A stretch of 64,000 nt of DNA from Cladophialophora immunda (GCF_000835495.1 NW_015622544.1:5794855-5858854); one strand, 5' to 3'; shown: positions 1 through 11,744, counted from the stretch's first letter. Numbers and translations: made by a program. Notes: a model not told the origin generated them from the sequence alone.

Positions 1-1486
1 ACAGCAAAGAGCGCGACCCGGTGCATGTTGGCAGCTCTGGAAGGAAGGCCGCGGCTCAAACGAAGCCCACCTGCGAGGTGGGAGACTTTTGGCCGTAGAA
101 TTCGTCGACCAAAATTCGGGTGCGGATGACGACTTGCGGAAACCCCAACTTCAACTCGAGAAAGCCTCGTTTGATGGCTTCGCCGTGACGTGGTCTCCAG
201 GTTCCGTCAACGGAAGCCCCGATTGCTCCATATCCGTCCGTTTTAATTTCTTGTCGACAGACTTCAGCCATTCTAAAGGGGTCAAAGGCATACCAGTTCG
301 GCTTTGTGCCAAAACCGAGCTGCTCACCGCTCAGACAAACGCCAGCAACGAGCCCGAGGTGTGCTATTCCAAGGTCAAGCTTTTCCGGGATCACGGTGCA
401 GAACGCAAATTGTCGAATGACGTCGCACACGTGAAGAAAACAATCGACAAGCTCAAACAGCAGATCGCCCAAGCTGAAGCAGGCTTGGGAAGCGCTGGAA
501 AGAGGAGGAGAAGCAGCTCAATCGCAAAAGCTTCAGCGTCCAAACCTGGAAAAGTTGCGAAACACAAGCGGACTTGGTCTATCGACTCGGAGGCGGAGGG
601 AGTCAAGTTTACGGCCGAAGAAGACCTCCAAATGAAGCTGGTCAGTATGCAAGATATGTTTTCTTCGACAAGACCCGTCAGCATTTTGTTTTTGCGTGGT
701 GATCCAGAAGACGATCCAGACCTGCATCCAGTCAAACTTCCCGGAGACGACCCTGAAGGCAAAGAAATCGTGCGGACTGGTACCTGGGAGTCAAGACAGA
801 GTGCATCGGACTCCCCTACGTCCAATGCTGGTTCACCGTCTTCGAGCTCTGCTTCACAGAACACCCCAAAGAGGAAATTCTCCGACCTGCAACAGACTGC
901 CATTTTGGAAGAGGGAGAGAGCGAACACGACCACGAACACGCCGGAGGTCCCTCCGGGTCAAGGCCGGTCAAGATTCCAAAAACCGAGGCCGAATCTGTT
1001 GTTGGACTGGATCTTTTTGCTGTTGATGTGGACAGCAACTATCGGCCTCCTGTGGAAAGGCCCATTCGGCCAGGTAAGTGTCCTATGTCTATCGAAAAAT
1101 TTCCAAGCTAATGGGTCCAAGTTGCGTGCTTCTACGTGCGCCAAAAAGATGCCGCTAAAGAATACTACCGCGCAATATACTTGATGCAGCGCACCGTCAA
1201 AGATCTGGTCAACAACATTGCAGCGAAATTCCAGACCGACCCTCAGAGAGTTACTCAGGTCACGCATGTCAATTCTCGCGGCCTTCACATCATTGTGGAC
1301 GAGGACGTCGTCAGAGAACTTCCGGAGGGTCAAGATATGATTGTCGAATTCACGCCACTCGAGACTGATCGACCGGTGAAACACGAATTCATCGCGCCCG
1401 CGGCTACAGAAGTGAAGGTCGACAGCGAGCTACCACCTACGGAGTCATTTGTTTCGGACCCGCTAGAGATGTGGTTGAACTATTGA
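1..1486 (+). CDS. CP2 (grainyhead-like) transcription factor, 3' part
   Basis: Nuclear DNA-binding regulator of the CP2/grainyhead family, cut by the window start. The frame is already open at base 2, so the true start lies upstream. Exons are 2-1073 and 1122-1486; the 48-base intron has a GTAAGT donor and the join restores the frame. The first visible residues (ACWQLWKEGRG, then RGGRLLAVEF) and NFLSTDFSHSKGVKGIPVRL match the core of the CP2 DNA-binding domain. The middle is long, Ser-rich and basic. The second exon encodes ACFYVR, then YYRAIYL, and a segment around HVNSRGLHIIVDED and LPEGQDMIVEF, which is the grainyhead-type C-terminal dimerisation region. In fungi this family is linked to cell-wall remodelling and conidial separation. 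No frameshift is seen. Family call is strong; target genes cannot be inferred. Confidence 0.9.
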
Positions 1487-3998
1487 AGATTTGTACACCA
1501 ACCCAGGACGCGGAAATTGCATGAGATACCCCTGGCTTTCTTGATTCTATTTGTTTTTCATCACGAACACGACATATGTTATGGCGGTAAATTGCAGAGG
1601 AGAGTTCGGACTTGTCGACATCGAACGACCTATCGACTTTATTTGATACCCCTTTTAATGGCGAAAGGCCATATCCAAACTCGGTCTCTGGACTGCCGAC
1701 ACCTCCGTTGAGAATGTACAGTTTGGCAACAACGGAAGAAGGACAGCTTGCGGCCGATTTCTCCGACAAGGATCTTTTTGCAACCAATGTTTCTTTTCTT
1801 CTCCTTTCCCTTTTTTATACTTCAGTACAACGAAGGACGATTCGAACGAAGGGATGATATACGGGTCCCCGAGCGAGCTCCGACCATACTTTTCACGAGA
1901 AACATGACTTTTCGAGATACCCACATTATTGGATTTTTCGTTTGTTGCAAACGATGATACCCAAGCGTGACTTCTACTAGAGGTCGTTATCAATATCAAT
2001 GTATCGACCAACTAATTGATTACACAATTCAACTTTGACATGTCTCGATTCTTTGCCGACAGGCTGCTTTTCGTGTCGAATCCACGGCTTGAGATTCGAC
2101 AAACAGGGCGAAACTTTTCGCCAGCGCATACGCAACAAGGGGTTTCTTTCTTTGCCTTGGAGGACGGGATGGAGGAGCGCCTGCCAGGGACGGTCGGGGA
2201 TTGGAGGCTCAGAGGGACAAATCTAGTGGTTCTCGTTCTGCAGGAACGGTATCATGTGGATTATTAGCAAGGGGAGACGGAGGAACCAATAACAACCTTG
2301 AAACAAGGGCAGGGGCCAATGGTTCAACGTTCCGGAGCCGACTCGAAGGCCGGCAAAAGGTGGGGGAAGTGATGGCCGTCTGAACTGGCTCGCAGGTGGA
2401 GACGAGTATCTGCCATAGGCAGTGGCAGTGTTTCAGGCAAGAGTGAAGGCCAGAGTGACAGCAAGGACTGCGAAGTTGAACAGCCACAGCATGGGTTCCG
2501 AAGATAGAAATCAGCTGACTAGCCGATCTTTTGTTCGCTTAAGGCCGTGTCTGGATATCTGGTGCTTGGAACATGCATGAGGCTAGGACCGTCGCATGCG
2601 TGCTCTACGCCAATGCAAACGCAGTTCTGGCTATCGACCAGCTCAAGCTAGAAGCGGCTCTGATCATCTAGACTCTCCCAATAAGTCAAGAATAGCTCGG
2701 TTCACGAGAGACGAGCGGGCCACGTCAGCCTCAGGCCATTCGAGGCGGTTGGACGCATCTTCCGCTAGCGGGACAAGAGGCTGTTGGCCACGAGCGTGAG
2801 GCAGAGCAGCGATCGTGACCTCAACGGCGGGACAGGGGCCACAGGGCCACGGAATAAGAGAATGATCAAGGAAACGTTTGCAGCGGGCCAGCCGGATCAA
2901 AAAACCGAGGCCGGGCGGTCTTGGCTGCATAGCTCTATGGATGAACGTCCCGCTGGGATCGAAGATGTGCCGACGTAGCAGTGTGAGAAGTTGGAAGACT
3001 GCCATCCATCTTCACCGCTACCAACCTCGCGTCAAAGAAAATGCGGCAAGGAGCCTACTGGCAAGCAAGTCATGCATGTTGCAAAGACCAAGGTAGTCCG
3101 CCTGTAGTGAGAACTCAGTGTCGAGACGGCGATGGGAAAGGAGCAAAACGCATATCCCCAGCCACCGCATTTTTTCGAGACCACGGAACGGGTCGCCAGC
3201 ACAGAATAAGAACCTACTGTAAGATCGGAGAAATTGCAGGATGTGAGACATGCCCGGCCTAAGCGAGCGAACCTTTGCCTGAGAGCGTTGCATTGACGGA
3301 TAGCGGCCTGAGAGCGAGCATCTCGATGATTGTCGGTTACTAGGAGGAGGATGTGACGGGGCGGCGTTCAAATACGGAGTACAGCTGAGATTATGACGTA
3401 ATGGGACTATGGGGGCACCGCCACACATGGCGTGCCACAGTCACGTGCAAGCACGTGCATCTGCGCCACGATATGCTCCTCTATCTCGACTTCGCGTGTC
3501 CTTGTTGTTCTGTTTACACATCTTTCGAAACTACTGTGGCTATCATACCAGTTGATGGACCCCCAATTGAGTGCAATCATCTTCATGACGCCTTCATGAC
3601 GGTGCACCAACCATGGCTTGTCCATCCTCGACCAGCTTCATAATGTCATCTCCCTTTGTTGAGCCTTGTCGACAAGGCTTTATTTCTCCCATGTTTGTAC
3701 TGTGAATCTGTCTTTGTTCCCCTGCGATTCATGAAACAGCCTCGAACAATGCCGATTCATTCTGTAAATGTGTTCTTTGAAGCTCTATTCACTCAAGATA
3801 TGGTCAATAGACTCTACGTAAGGCTTGCTCTTGAGCACAATGTCACTCTTATTCACTACTGCGATACTGCCGCACCACCACGAGTGCAGATTGTCTTGCC
3901 CGTCTCCAAAGACAGACTCTCATTTCTTCCCGGCCGTCCTCAGTGCTTCACCGTTCCATTAATGCCAACAACATCCATCCTATCTACGGCGAAGCAAA
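1487..3998. other. intergenic, no gene recognised
   Basis: About 2.5 kb between the CP2 gene and the J-domain gene. Only short unconvincing open frames occur on either strand. It should hold the CP2 3' end and the J-protein promoter, but I can point to no specific site. Confidence 0.5.
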
Positions 3999-5075
3999 AT
4001 GGCAAACCACTACTCAGTGCTCGGTGTCTCCTCTGACGCTACTTACCAGCAGATCAAAGCATCATATAGCAAATTAGTTCTCCAAGCTCACCCTGATAAA
4101 GGTGGATCTCAGTCTAAGTTCATCCAGATTCAGGCAGCATGGGAAGTTCTCAGAGATCCTACCGCTCGCGCAAAATACGACAGAGAATGCCGCAACACAG
4201 CCAGCCAGAATACCCAGAAACCTCAACACCATCGCAAAAATCAAACAGGTTCGGGTGGTGATCACTCTTCCGCAGAATCTGGCCCTAAGGCAGGACCCAA
4301 CTTTGATTCTTGGTCCCGGTATCGTGACTCTGCGGCGGGTTCCGCTTACAACAGCTACTATGGCTCGTCCGCCAGAGCAGCAACCGACGGCGACACAAAG
4401 CCGAGGGCTTCAAGCACACCAGGGCCAGAACAGTCTTCACGTCACCCGCCTCGCAATGGACGAACGAATAATAGGGATTCCCACTCCCATTCGAGACCCC
4501 AAGGCCACAATGATTTCCCTCCTGATAACTCGAGGCCCTCATCTCCAACGCCCGCGATGCCAGCCGAGCTCGATGTGAAGCCCATCAAAGCCCTTACCGA
4601 TCAAGCGTCTCGAAACCTCACACGCTACAAACATCTCATCGACATGCTACGCTCATCCACCAGTAGTCGCCCGCTTTCGCAAGAGATTCAAATCAAACTA
4701 GAACATGTGCACCTCTTCCTACAAAATCGGGTGCTGCAGTTGAAGCAAAGACTCAACGAGATCAAGATGCACAACAGCAACCTGAGAACCAAGACTCCGT
4801 TAGAACCGATGGAACGATTCTTTGTCTCGCTGTGGGAGACCATCGTCAAGGAGGACAAGGAGACAATGTCCGACGTGAGCATGTCAATGTCAAGAGTCTT
4901 GACAGATATAAGCCAATGGCTGCGTAAGAGGAAGGTGCTGGAGGCACGTGGGCTTGATGTCACCGACGACGACAAAGCCACCCAAGACCTGAGAGCGAGC
5001 ACCGAGGCGTTAGAGCGACTGTTGACCAAGGTGCTCCTCTCGGCGCCTGGGGTTGCGCCACCGCGGTCCTACTGA
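3999..5075 (+). CDS. J-domain (DnaJ-like) co-chaperone
   Basis: Predicted Hsp70 co-chaperone of 358 residues in a single exon. Residues 4-65 form a J domain: YSVLGVSSDAT, helix II, then the invariant HPD at residues 31-33, and a helix III/IV end reading FIQIQAAWEVLRDP followed by KYDRE. There is no Gly/Phe-rich zinc-finger region, so it is a class C (type III) J protein. Residues ~70-190 are Ser/Asn/His/Pro-rich and probably disordered. Residues ~195-345 look alpha-helical with heptad-like Leu spacing (DMLRSS, LFLQNRVLQLKQRLNEIK) and may give client or localisation specificity. The ATG at 3999 places the J domain at the very N-terminus, as usual. No signal peptide or membrane span is seen, so cytosolic or nuclear. 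Client and partner Hsp70 unknown. Confidence 0.88.
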   Translation: MANHYSVLGVSSDATYQQIKASYSKLVLQAHPDKGGSQSKFIQIQAAWEVLRDPTARAKYDRECRNTASQNTQKPQHHRKNQTGSGGDHSSAESGPKAGPNFDSWSRYRDSAAGSAYNSYYGSSARAATDGDTKPRASSTPGPEQSSRHPPRNGRTNNRDSHSHSRPQGHNDFPPDNSRPSSPTPAMPAELDVKPIKALTDQASRNLTRYKHLIDMLRSSTSSRPLSQEIQIKLEHVHLFLQNRVLQLKQRLNEIKMHNSNLRTKTPLEPMERFFVSLWETIVKEDKETMSDVSMSMSRVLTDISQWLRKRKVLEARGLDVTDDDKATQDLRASTEALERLLTKVLLSAPGVAPPRSY

Positions 5076-7730
5076 GTGGCACGCCCTGGGTAGGGCGACA
5101 GAGAGGGATTCTGGATGGCGGTCGTTTGAGCTGGTTTGGCAGCGTGGCCGCTCCCCGTGTGCAACGGTGGAGCAAATACGAGATAGACGATGAAAGGCGA
5201 AATTCACACTCACTATCCCTCCTGCGTCGGCCTGAAGTACGCTTCTCAGTCAAAAGGCACAAGGACGTTCTTTCCCACCATTGTTGAATGAACTGACGGA
5301 CGTCGACAGAAGTTGTCCAAAGTATACCCTGGTCTAAAGGAGGTCGAGAACAGTCGCCCCGCCATTGACAAGTGATCGACAACACGCATATGCCTTTCTG
5401 GTGTGGCTGTGCAGGACGTGCAGGACTCCCTACTGCACTCCATACCGCGTCTACCCGACCAGATTCGATATGATATAACTATGGTCTGCCAGTGATATGC
5501 CGTGCCCACCCCCCTTGAGCCCCCCTTACCCCCTCCATCCGCCGGGAAAAAGGTACCACTGTTCTTTTGCACAAAGACACCTGCAGCGGAAGACCAACAC
5601 TAACCCTGCAGGGTCCGAGAAGCGCCCAAAAGGCTTTTTCCCCCTCAAGCCTATGGTTTCCCTCCTTTCGTCCCCTTCCCTGTCCTGTTGAAAAAGAGAG
5701 GCATCGTGCGTCTGGTCTGGCGCGGCACTGACGGACCCTCTTTTGTGAGTAAACCCCTGGCAAGGAGAGAAGAAGTCTAATCTTAGAATGCCACTGCGCC
5801 CGACCAGAGTTGCCAGACCTGCTGTGGATTCAGCTTCATGTACGTACTGTCGCTCTCTCACGGAGGTTTGTTCCGCCTAGGAGGGGGAGACAGAACGCTA
5901 TACGCCATATGTGGATATAGCCATTGGTTCTGCTGACCAATTGTGCCCCTATCACACATAACCAACATACCCATCTGTCCATTTGTATACCCACAGTCTT
6001 TCTCCTTGACTGTTGCCACTTGATCTCAATGCCCTCTGTTCTTCACGAGACAAGAGTAGGCGAGAAAGAAGAGATACACAGCGGTTATACTTGCCGACGA
6101 TTGTCGTAAGCCCCGAAGGCCAATTTATCTTGTCCATCTGTCTGTCTTTCGTGCACCCGTCTCTTCCCTTCCGCACAGGGTCCATCACGGTGGCGACTGA
6201 GTCTGCGCGTTCCACGCCCCAGGCTCACCTTGATCTTTGTGTTTCTAGTCCTCCCTGCCTTCTGTTCGTTTCTATTTTCAGATGGTTCACGATCGGGTCG
6301 GTATCGCCGCAGCTATGCGCCTATATACCTATTGGGAGGCAATACAATCGCCAACGATGGACCGTTCGAGATCCCTTGCCTCGCCAAATCTTTCTCCGCT
6401 CCCGAACGGGCCGGCGACGTTGTTCTCCGAACTCTCCCACGATGAACCCCTTGATAATCCCTGTTCATGTCAGATATGGAGTCCACGGTGGACGCTGGTG
6501 GCGAAGATTGTCTTTCTGGGACCCCGATAACCCATAGTTGTGTGGTTGGACGGGTTAACTTTAATGGAGGACAGTAGGAGGGTAGATATCGCCGACCGGG
6601 GGGCAGCGAGCGAGACAAGGAATGGTCGTAGTCAGTAGTCGGGGGCGGGAGGGCTGCTAGGAAGTGAGGCGTGAGGAATGGTTGTTGCTACTTGGTTGGA
6701 GGCAGAAAGAAAAGAAAGAACGGAACGGGAACCAACTCGGTCTCCTCCTCTGTCGTGGTGGACAAACTTCGATCGAGTAGCTTCTTCTCAACTGCACCCA
6801 CGTGAAACTACGCCGTGGGAGAGGGCTCAGATAAAGATGGATCAAGGTTAGAAATATAGCAAAAGACCGAGTGATGAGAGGGAAAGGAAAAGGAACATCT
6901 GTCGTAACATGTTCATTACCGCCGTAGAGCACAGCGTTTGCAAAACTCGATATTGTCAGCCTTGTTACCCCGTCCTGCTTTGCTTGTCCAGCCCCCGTTT
7001 CAGTTTTCGTGATATTCATGATTCCCCCTTTTGCCGGCCCACCGAACCTGCATCCCATAGCGGCATGTGCTGTGTCCGAGAGATGAAATAAAGCCCCTCA
7101 TCCGCCTTCCGTTTGAACGAATTACTCGTCTTCCTTCTGTTGCCGTACCTTGCGTCCAGGTCCCTGATCCATCCAACGCCTTCGATACCCCAAATGAAAA
7201 CAATTTGCTCGTACCTTCATCCCCTCTGTCAAATGTGATCCCCATTGAGTGGGCGGTGCTGTTGAGTTGTTTTCTGTAAGGATATTCTTGGTAGTGCACA
7301 AAGAGTCCCAATCCCCTGACCACATCCGTCCGCCGGCGAGGTCCGTTTCTCTTCGATAAAGAACCGTGCTGAGCTGCTAAGGACATTAGGTCCGGTCGCG
7401 ACAATGTGTGTCCCTGGCCAAGACCTGAATGCCAATCCATACATCCCCGTTACCGAGAAAAGAACAATCGCGGGTCTGTCGCGGCCAGCCGATACTCACC
7501 CCTGGAGGAGAAATCCGTCCTTGAACAGCACTCAGAGATCGCCGTCTACAGGGCGTTGCCCACGGCGAAGGTCGTAGTAGCGCAAAATGAAATCCAGAAG
7601 AACGATTCCGCCGATTCCAGGCTTCAGGATATCTGTTTTCGACTTCCGGTTTGTCGTCCGATGCGCCAGTCCTTGACCGACTCTTAATTTCTGCGCCATG
7701 GTCTGGTTCAATCACTTTCGCATCCTGAGT
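5076..7730. other. long convergent intergenic region
   Basis: About 2.65 kb between the 3' ends of the J-protein gene (+) and the F-box gene (-). It carries pyrimidine-rich stretches and several small open frames, for example an 82-codon one at 6282-6530 preceded by a TTTCAG, none with a recognisable protein. Convergent genes need no promoter here, so an untranslated RNA or an unrecognised gene is possible, but I cannot support one. Confidence 0.4.
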
Positions 7731-9257
7731 TCAATCTTCATCACTGCTTTCCGACTCACTCAAAATCCCTTCTAAATATTCGCCAGGAAGAAGGTGCATC
7801 CCAAAGGGCTCTAGCTCTGAGTGAGTGTAATCCTTCAACTCGAACGTTCCGGGATCTGCGGCAGAATCGTCGACATCATTGGCAACCGCCATGCGCTCCG
7901 CCACCAGCGTCCTGGTGCAGCTGTAGACAATCTCATCTTCCAGGTCTTCGACTTCCTCGAACCATCGCATTATATACTTGATCTCCAGAAATGAAAGCTG
8001 CGTCATGAATATGTCGAGGGCTCGAAGCGTCCGATCCTCGGCGTTTTGCATCGCCTCCGTGAGGGGTCGGACATGCCGGCTCTGGACGTCGCAGGAGAGC
8101 CGCAGCGACGCGGGAAGAGTCTTGCCCGCATCGCGGTGCCTGAGCAGCGCCTCTGCCAACCCAACCAGGTCGATGTCCTCGGTTTCGGACAGGATGTGGA
8201 TACGCTCGAGGCCAGCGGGTAACTTGCAAAGGCCATTGACAGGGAACCAGAGGCAAGGGCCTTCGACCCTCTCGTGAAAAGGACGGAAGAAATAGGTGTT
8301 CCTGGCGCTGAGGGTGAGCTCCTTGAGGCAGCGTAATCGAGACAGGTCGAATTCTCCCTGCGATATCTCGTCCTCGAGCGCAGTGCCGTCCTGGAATGTC
8401 ACGCCCAGAGCCGTCAGATTTGGCTGTAGGCGCTGGAGCAGCTTGATCGCTTTGAGGATGAGAATATATTCTTCCCGTTCAATGCTGGGTCTGCTCAAGT
8501 GATTAGACATCAGCGATATTTCAAACGACGCCAGCGAGAGCGGCGCGCCCAGCAGGGCGGCCAGGGCGGGCTCCTCGAGCCGACACCTGATGAGCTTGAG
8601 CTTCTTGAGCGCTGTCGACTGCTTGGGGATGGAGTCTACCCGGAGATCACGTAGGTCGGCGGCTTCCAGGGTCAGCTCGACGAGCCTCGGAGCGTTCAGC
8701 AAAGGCAGAATCAACGACTGCTGCTGCCCCTCGAGGAAGGTCCAGAGTCTCGCATAGCAGTATTTTAATTGGTTGTAATTGGTTGACTGGAAATAAAAGG
8801 CCAGGGCAATCGCCCACCTCGTGATCAGGCGTTTGCATTCCTCATCCTTGAGATAGCATTCTGGACAAGCAGACAGGCGTTCCAGGTTGGGCAAAATCGA
8901 GGCAAGCGCTATTATCTCTTGGATTTTGTCGTCACGTCTCGGGCTGCCAAGGTAAGCTGGGATAAGCTCCAGGTGCCGGACGTAGTGAGGTCGAAGGGGA
9001 TAGCGAGCCAGAAAAGCCTTGATTTTGTTGTATTCGTCCAGGTGCCTGACCGAAAGACACCTCCAGAAGAGAGGATCGGAGAGATGGAACGCCTTTTTGC
9101 ATGTGGCGCGGAATGCTTCAATTGCATTGTCGGAGCTCTCTTTTTTGAGGTATCTCTTTCGGATGTGAGGCCGTGGGAAGTACTCGACTATCTGGAACAA
9201 GACCTCGTCGGGCAAGTCGAAGAGGACAAGCCTTTGGCCTTCTTTGTATCCGGCCAT
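7731..9257 (-). CDS. F-box protein with leucine-rich-repeat-like body
   Basis: Single-exon gene of 508 residues. The start is the ATG at 9257 (MAGYKEG); the frame runs slightly further upstream only through a TTG. Residues ~10-60 read as an F-box: LVLFDLPDEVLFQIVEYF, then FRATCKKAFHLSDPLFWRCLSV. This is the segment that binds Skp1 in SCF ubiquitin ligases. The rest has regularly spaced leucines in blocks such as PRLVELTLEAADLRDL, ALKKLKLIRCRLEEPAL and RLRCLKELTLSA, suggesting irregular leucine-rich repeats for substrate recognition. The C-terminus is acidic and ends in SESESSDED. Such F-box/LRR-like proteins are numerous and poorly characterised in Pezizomycotina. The substrate is unknown. 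Confidence 0.75.
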   Translation of the reverse strand: MAGYKEGQRLVLFDLPDEVLFQIVEYFPRPHIRKRYLKKESSDNAIEAFRATCKKAFHLSDPLFWRCLSVRHLDEYNKIKAFLARYPLRPHYVRHLELIPAYLGSPRRDDKIQEIIALASILPNLERLSACPECYLKDEECKRLITRWAIALAFYFQSTNYNQLKYCYARLWTFLEGQQQSLILPLLNAPRLVELTLEAADLRDLRVDSIPKQSTALKKLKLIRCRLEEPALAALLGAPLSLASFEISLMSNHLSRPSIEREEYILILKAIKLLQRLQPNLTALGVTFQDGTALEDEISQGEFDLSRLRCLKELTLSARNTYFFRPFHERVEGPCLWFPVNGLCKLPAGLERIHILSETEDIDLVGLAEALLRHRDAGKTLPASLRLSCDVQSRHVRPLTEAMQNAEDRTLRALDIFMTQLSFLEIKYIMRWFEEVEDLEDEIVYSCTRTLVAERMAVANDVDDSAADPGTFELKDYTHSELEPFGMHLLPGEYLEGILSESESSDED

Positions 9258-10039
9258 AGCTGTCAAGGGCGCCTCCCTCAGGAGACGTAGACGGTGGGAG
9301 ATACTCAGGATTGGAGAAGGTTGCAGGGGAAAGTCAGTGCTGATCAGGCTGCTGAGGGAGGTTGTTGAGGAAGAGCTAGAGATGAGGTGGAGGCGGGCGC
9401 GGAGGCGGAGGATGGCGGGGAAAGGGGCCCAGGATGCTTGGGGTCAGGCTGCTTTTACAGGCAGCGGGGTCAAGAAGCACGGTTTTTGGTCTAGAAAATG
9501 CCTCGCCGCCCTGACCTGTTAGGCTCTACCCTCTCAGCCTCATATCCAAGTTGACTTTGATCACCTTCCCAAAAGGCTCGATGGACGTCGGGCCAGACGG
9601 GAGGACAAGTGCGGGATGCCTTGTTCCTGTGCTTCTGTGCCTGCACTCAACCGAACAACACTTGCTATGGCATGCTCATGAGAGGCCAACGAGAAGCAAC
9701 GCACCCCCTCTTCCAACGAGAGTGGCCTCATCATCTGTGGCATTTACTGGCTAGGTCGTGCTACACGAGAGTTCGGCCGAGAAGCAACGCGTCGGAGATA
9801 GCGCGAGAAAGCTGTCGTCATGGATTTTCATCCTAAGAAGCGATAGACGCGAGCTGAGAGCGGTTCGGCCGAAGGACAAGGCTGAACCATTCATTAGATG
9901 GGAGCGTATTGCCAGTGTAAGTCTTACCTATTAGGTATATAAGAAAGGTCGTCATGGCTCTAATCTAATCTATCAAACAGAGCTTAGGCGTCTCTTTCGT
10001 TTGTATAAGAATCCAACCCGGCAAACACGATCCGACATC
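9258..10039. promoter_or_regulatory. divergent promoter region, F-box / YVTN genes
   Basis: This 782-base space lies between two divergent start codons and must hold both promoters. A TATA-like TATATAAG at 9936-9943, about 100 bases before the YVTN gene start, is the only clear element. It overlaps the right arm of a small inverted repeat (TACCT ATT AGGTA at about 9925-9937). Confidence 0.4.
9936..9943 (+). promoter_or_regulatory. TATA-like box upstream of YVTN gene
   Basis: TATATAAG about 97 bases before the ATG at 10040. A plausible core promoter element by sequence and position only. Confidence 0.4.
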
Positions 10040-11053
10040 ATGTCCGGGACATTAGCAGTTGTCAGCCAGTCTGGCAGTTCCATCAGCTTCTTCGACCTGG
10101 AATCGGGCGAGAGGACGGCACACATGACAGATCTCATCTCAGAACCGCATGAGCTGCTGTTCGATAGCAAAAGAAACGTCATGTACTGCAGCCACGCCTA
10201 CCACCATGGACACTTCTGGTCGCATGGGGACAACGGCCATCAAATCTCGGTCATTGACCCCGACAAGAAAGAGGTGGTTGACATCATTGAAACAAAACCC
10301 GCACTCGGTCCTCACGGCCTGGTCCTTGATGCAGAAAGGGATGTCCTGTGGTACAGTTATGAAGAGCACGAAACTGGTGCGAGTGGAGGAGTGATCGGGA
10401 TCGACCTGGAGACCCGCAAAGTCATTAAACAAGTCGAGAGCTCGACCAAGACGCATTGGTTCGTGGTAACACCGGACGGGAAAAAGGCCTTCACCTGCAA
10501 CAAAACTGCGTCTTTCATCTCCGTGCTTGACTTGGAGAACCAACGGATGATAGGAAAGATCGAGACTCCCAGAGGAACAGAGGAATGCAGTATCTCCCTT
10601 GATGGAAAGTATGCTTACTTTCCGACGCCCGGCAATCAGCTAGGCAAGGTTGCAGAGAATGCCGAAGTCCTGGTCATCGACACTGCGACGGACCAGATCG
10701 TGTCCAGGATCCCACTGGAACATCCGGCCCAGTCAACATATGTTGCAGGAGACGGGAAACTTTTCGTGGGCGAGTACCTCTCTGCCAATGGCGCGGGCTT
10801 GGAGGGTCGGCTGGCCGTATATGACTCGAAAGCCCACGAGCTCGTTGGCACGACCAAGATTGGAAGTGTGCCACTGACTTTGCGGGCGTCTCCTGACGGC
10901 AAGCTCGGATTCACGGCGAATATCTTCGCCGGGTCGGTCTCGGTGGTCGATATGTCAACAATGGAAGTCATCAAGACGCTCGTGGTGGACACCGAGCGCA
11001 GTAAGTTCTCGAATTTGTGTCAAGGGGCTCATGGAATGGTTTATTTCCCCTGA
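10040..11053 (+). CDS. YVTN/lactonase-type beta-propeller protein
   Basis: A 337-residue protein made of about seven repeated blades. Blade units are recognisable as SGTLAVVSQSGSSISFFDL, HQISVIDPDKKEVVDII, VIGIDLETRKVIKQV, SFISVLDLENQRMIGKI, AEVLVIDTATDQIVSRI, GRLAVYDSKAHELVG and GSVSVVDMSTMEVIKTL, typical of YVTN-repeat and surface-antigen-like propellers. Intervening runs such as TPDGKKAFTC and SPDGKLGFTAN are also characteristic. The ATG at 10040 was chosen because the frame upstream begins only with TTG. There is no signal peptide, so probably cytosolic. Fungal relatives resemble bacterial proteins, so ancient transfer is possible but not shown here. Enzymatic function unknown. Near the 3' end the frame contains a GTAAGT (11001) in a 24-base in-frame segment (see findings). 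Confidence 0.72.
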   Translation: MSGTLAVVSQSGSSISFFDLESGERTAHMTDLISEPHELLFDSKRNVMYCSHAYHHGHFWSHGDNGHQISVIDPDKKEVVDIIETKPALGPHGLVLDAERDVLWYSYEEHETGASGGVIGIDLETRKVIKQVESSTKTHWFVVTPDGKKAFTCNKTASFISVLDLENQRMIGKIETPRGTEECSISLDGKYAYFPTPGNQLGKVAENAEVLVIDTATDQIVSRIPLEHPAQSTYVAGDGKLFVGEYLSANGAGLEGRLAVYDSKAHELVGTTKIGSVPLTLRASPDGKLGFTANIFAGSVSVVDMSTMEVIKTLVVDTERSKFSNLCQGAHGMVYFP

Positions 11054-11226
11054 AGCGGCTTTTTGCCGAACGGTTCTGGGATATGCCTTAGCATTGCCAT
11101 CGTCCATCGATTTCTCATCCATCTCAGCTTGCTTGGGTGTCACAAGTCGAGTTTTGGGCCTCTGTGACGCCAAATGTATTTACAGATGACCTCGAATGTT
11201 CACTTCACCGCATTTTGGTCTCATTC

Positions 11227-11744
11227 TTATGATTTGCCGCCGGCCATCTTGTTCACCGTCCCGCCAATCGCGCCGTCTTCTTTGAACATTCCCCCAATCA
11301 TCCCGTTTTGATCCAGGGGACCTCCGATCTTTTGGGCTGTGCCGCCGACAGCACCACTGCGGTTTGCCAAAGTTAGACGGAAATCCAGCACCGAGGGGGT
11401 TGAGCGGATGAGGAAAAGGAGGTCAGCTTGGTGACTCACTCTGCCGTGAATTGCTTCCCGACTGAACCCTCGGAGCTTAAAACCGGAGCCTATCGTGACG
11501 GCAATGGCCATGTCAGTACTAGAGCTGAACATATTTGGACTCGGAGGATGTAGGGAGCAGGGAAGTAGTAGTAGTTCAACAGAGATGAATGGCACAGGTA
11601 GGCCTTAACTTTCCTTACCTTGGCACCTGGAGCAGGATTGTACTCCATGACGGGGTTATTGTGAGGGTGTTCTTCCTTGGACTCGGGTCCTTGCCCTGTG
11701 AACTTGGACGTGTCGGTCTGACCTTTCATGATGTTCGGCGTCAT
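11227..11744 (-). CDS. small glycine-repeat protein (GAIGG / GKQFT type)
   Basis: Three-exon gene reconstructed from splice signals: 11744-11619, 11489-11440 and 11356-11227. The 129- and 83-base introns start GTAAGG and GTGAGT and end in AG, and the joins give 101 residues without a stop. The N-terminal half is hydrophilic (MTPNIMKGQTD, EYNPAPGAK). The C-terminal half repeats a short unit: GSVGKQFTAD, GAVGGTAQKIGGPLD, GMIGGMFKED, GAIGGTVNKM. Small proteins with this repeat are, from memory, common and uncharacterised in filamentous fungi; some are stress- or conidium-associated. No signal peptide or membrane span, so probably cytosolic. The recovery of regular repeats across both splice junctions supports the model. 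Same strand as and downstream of glutamate decarboxylase. Function unknown. Confidence 0.7.
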
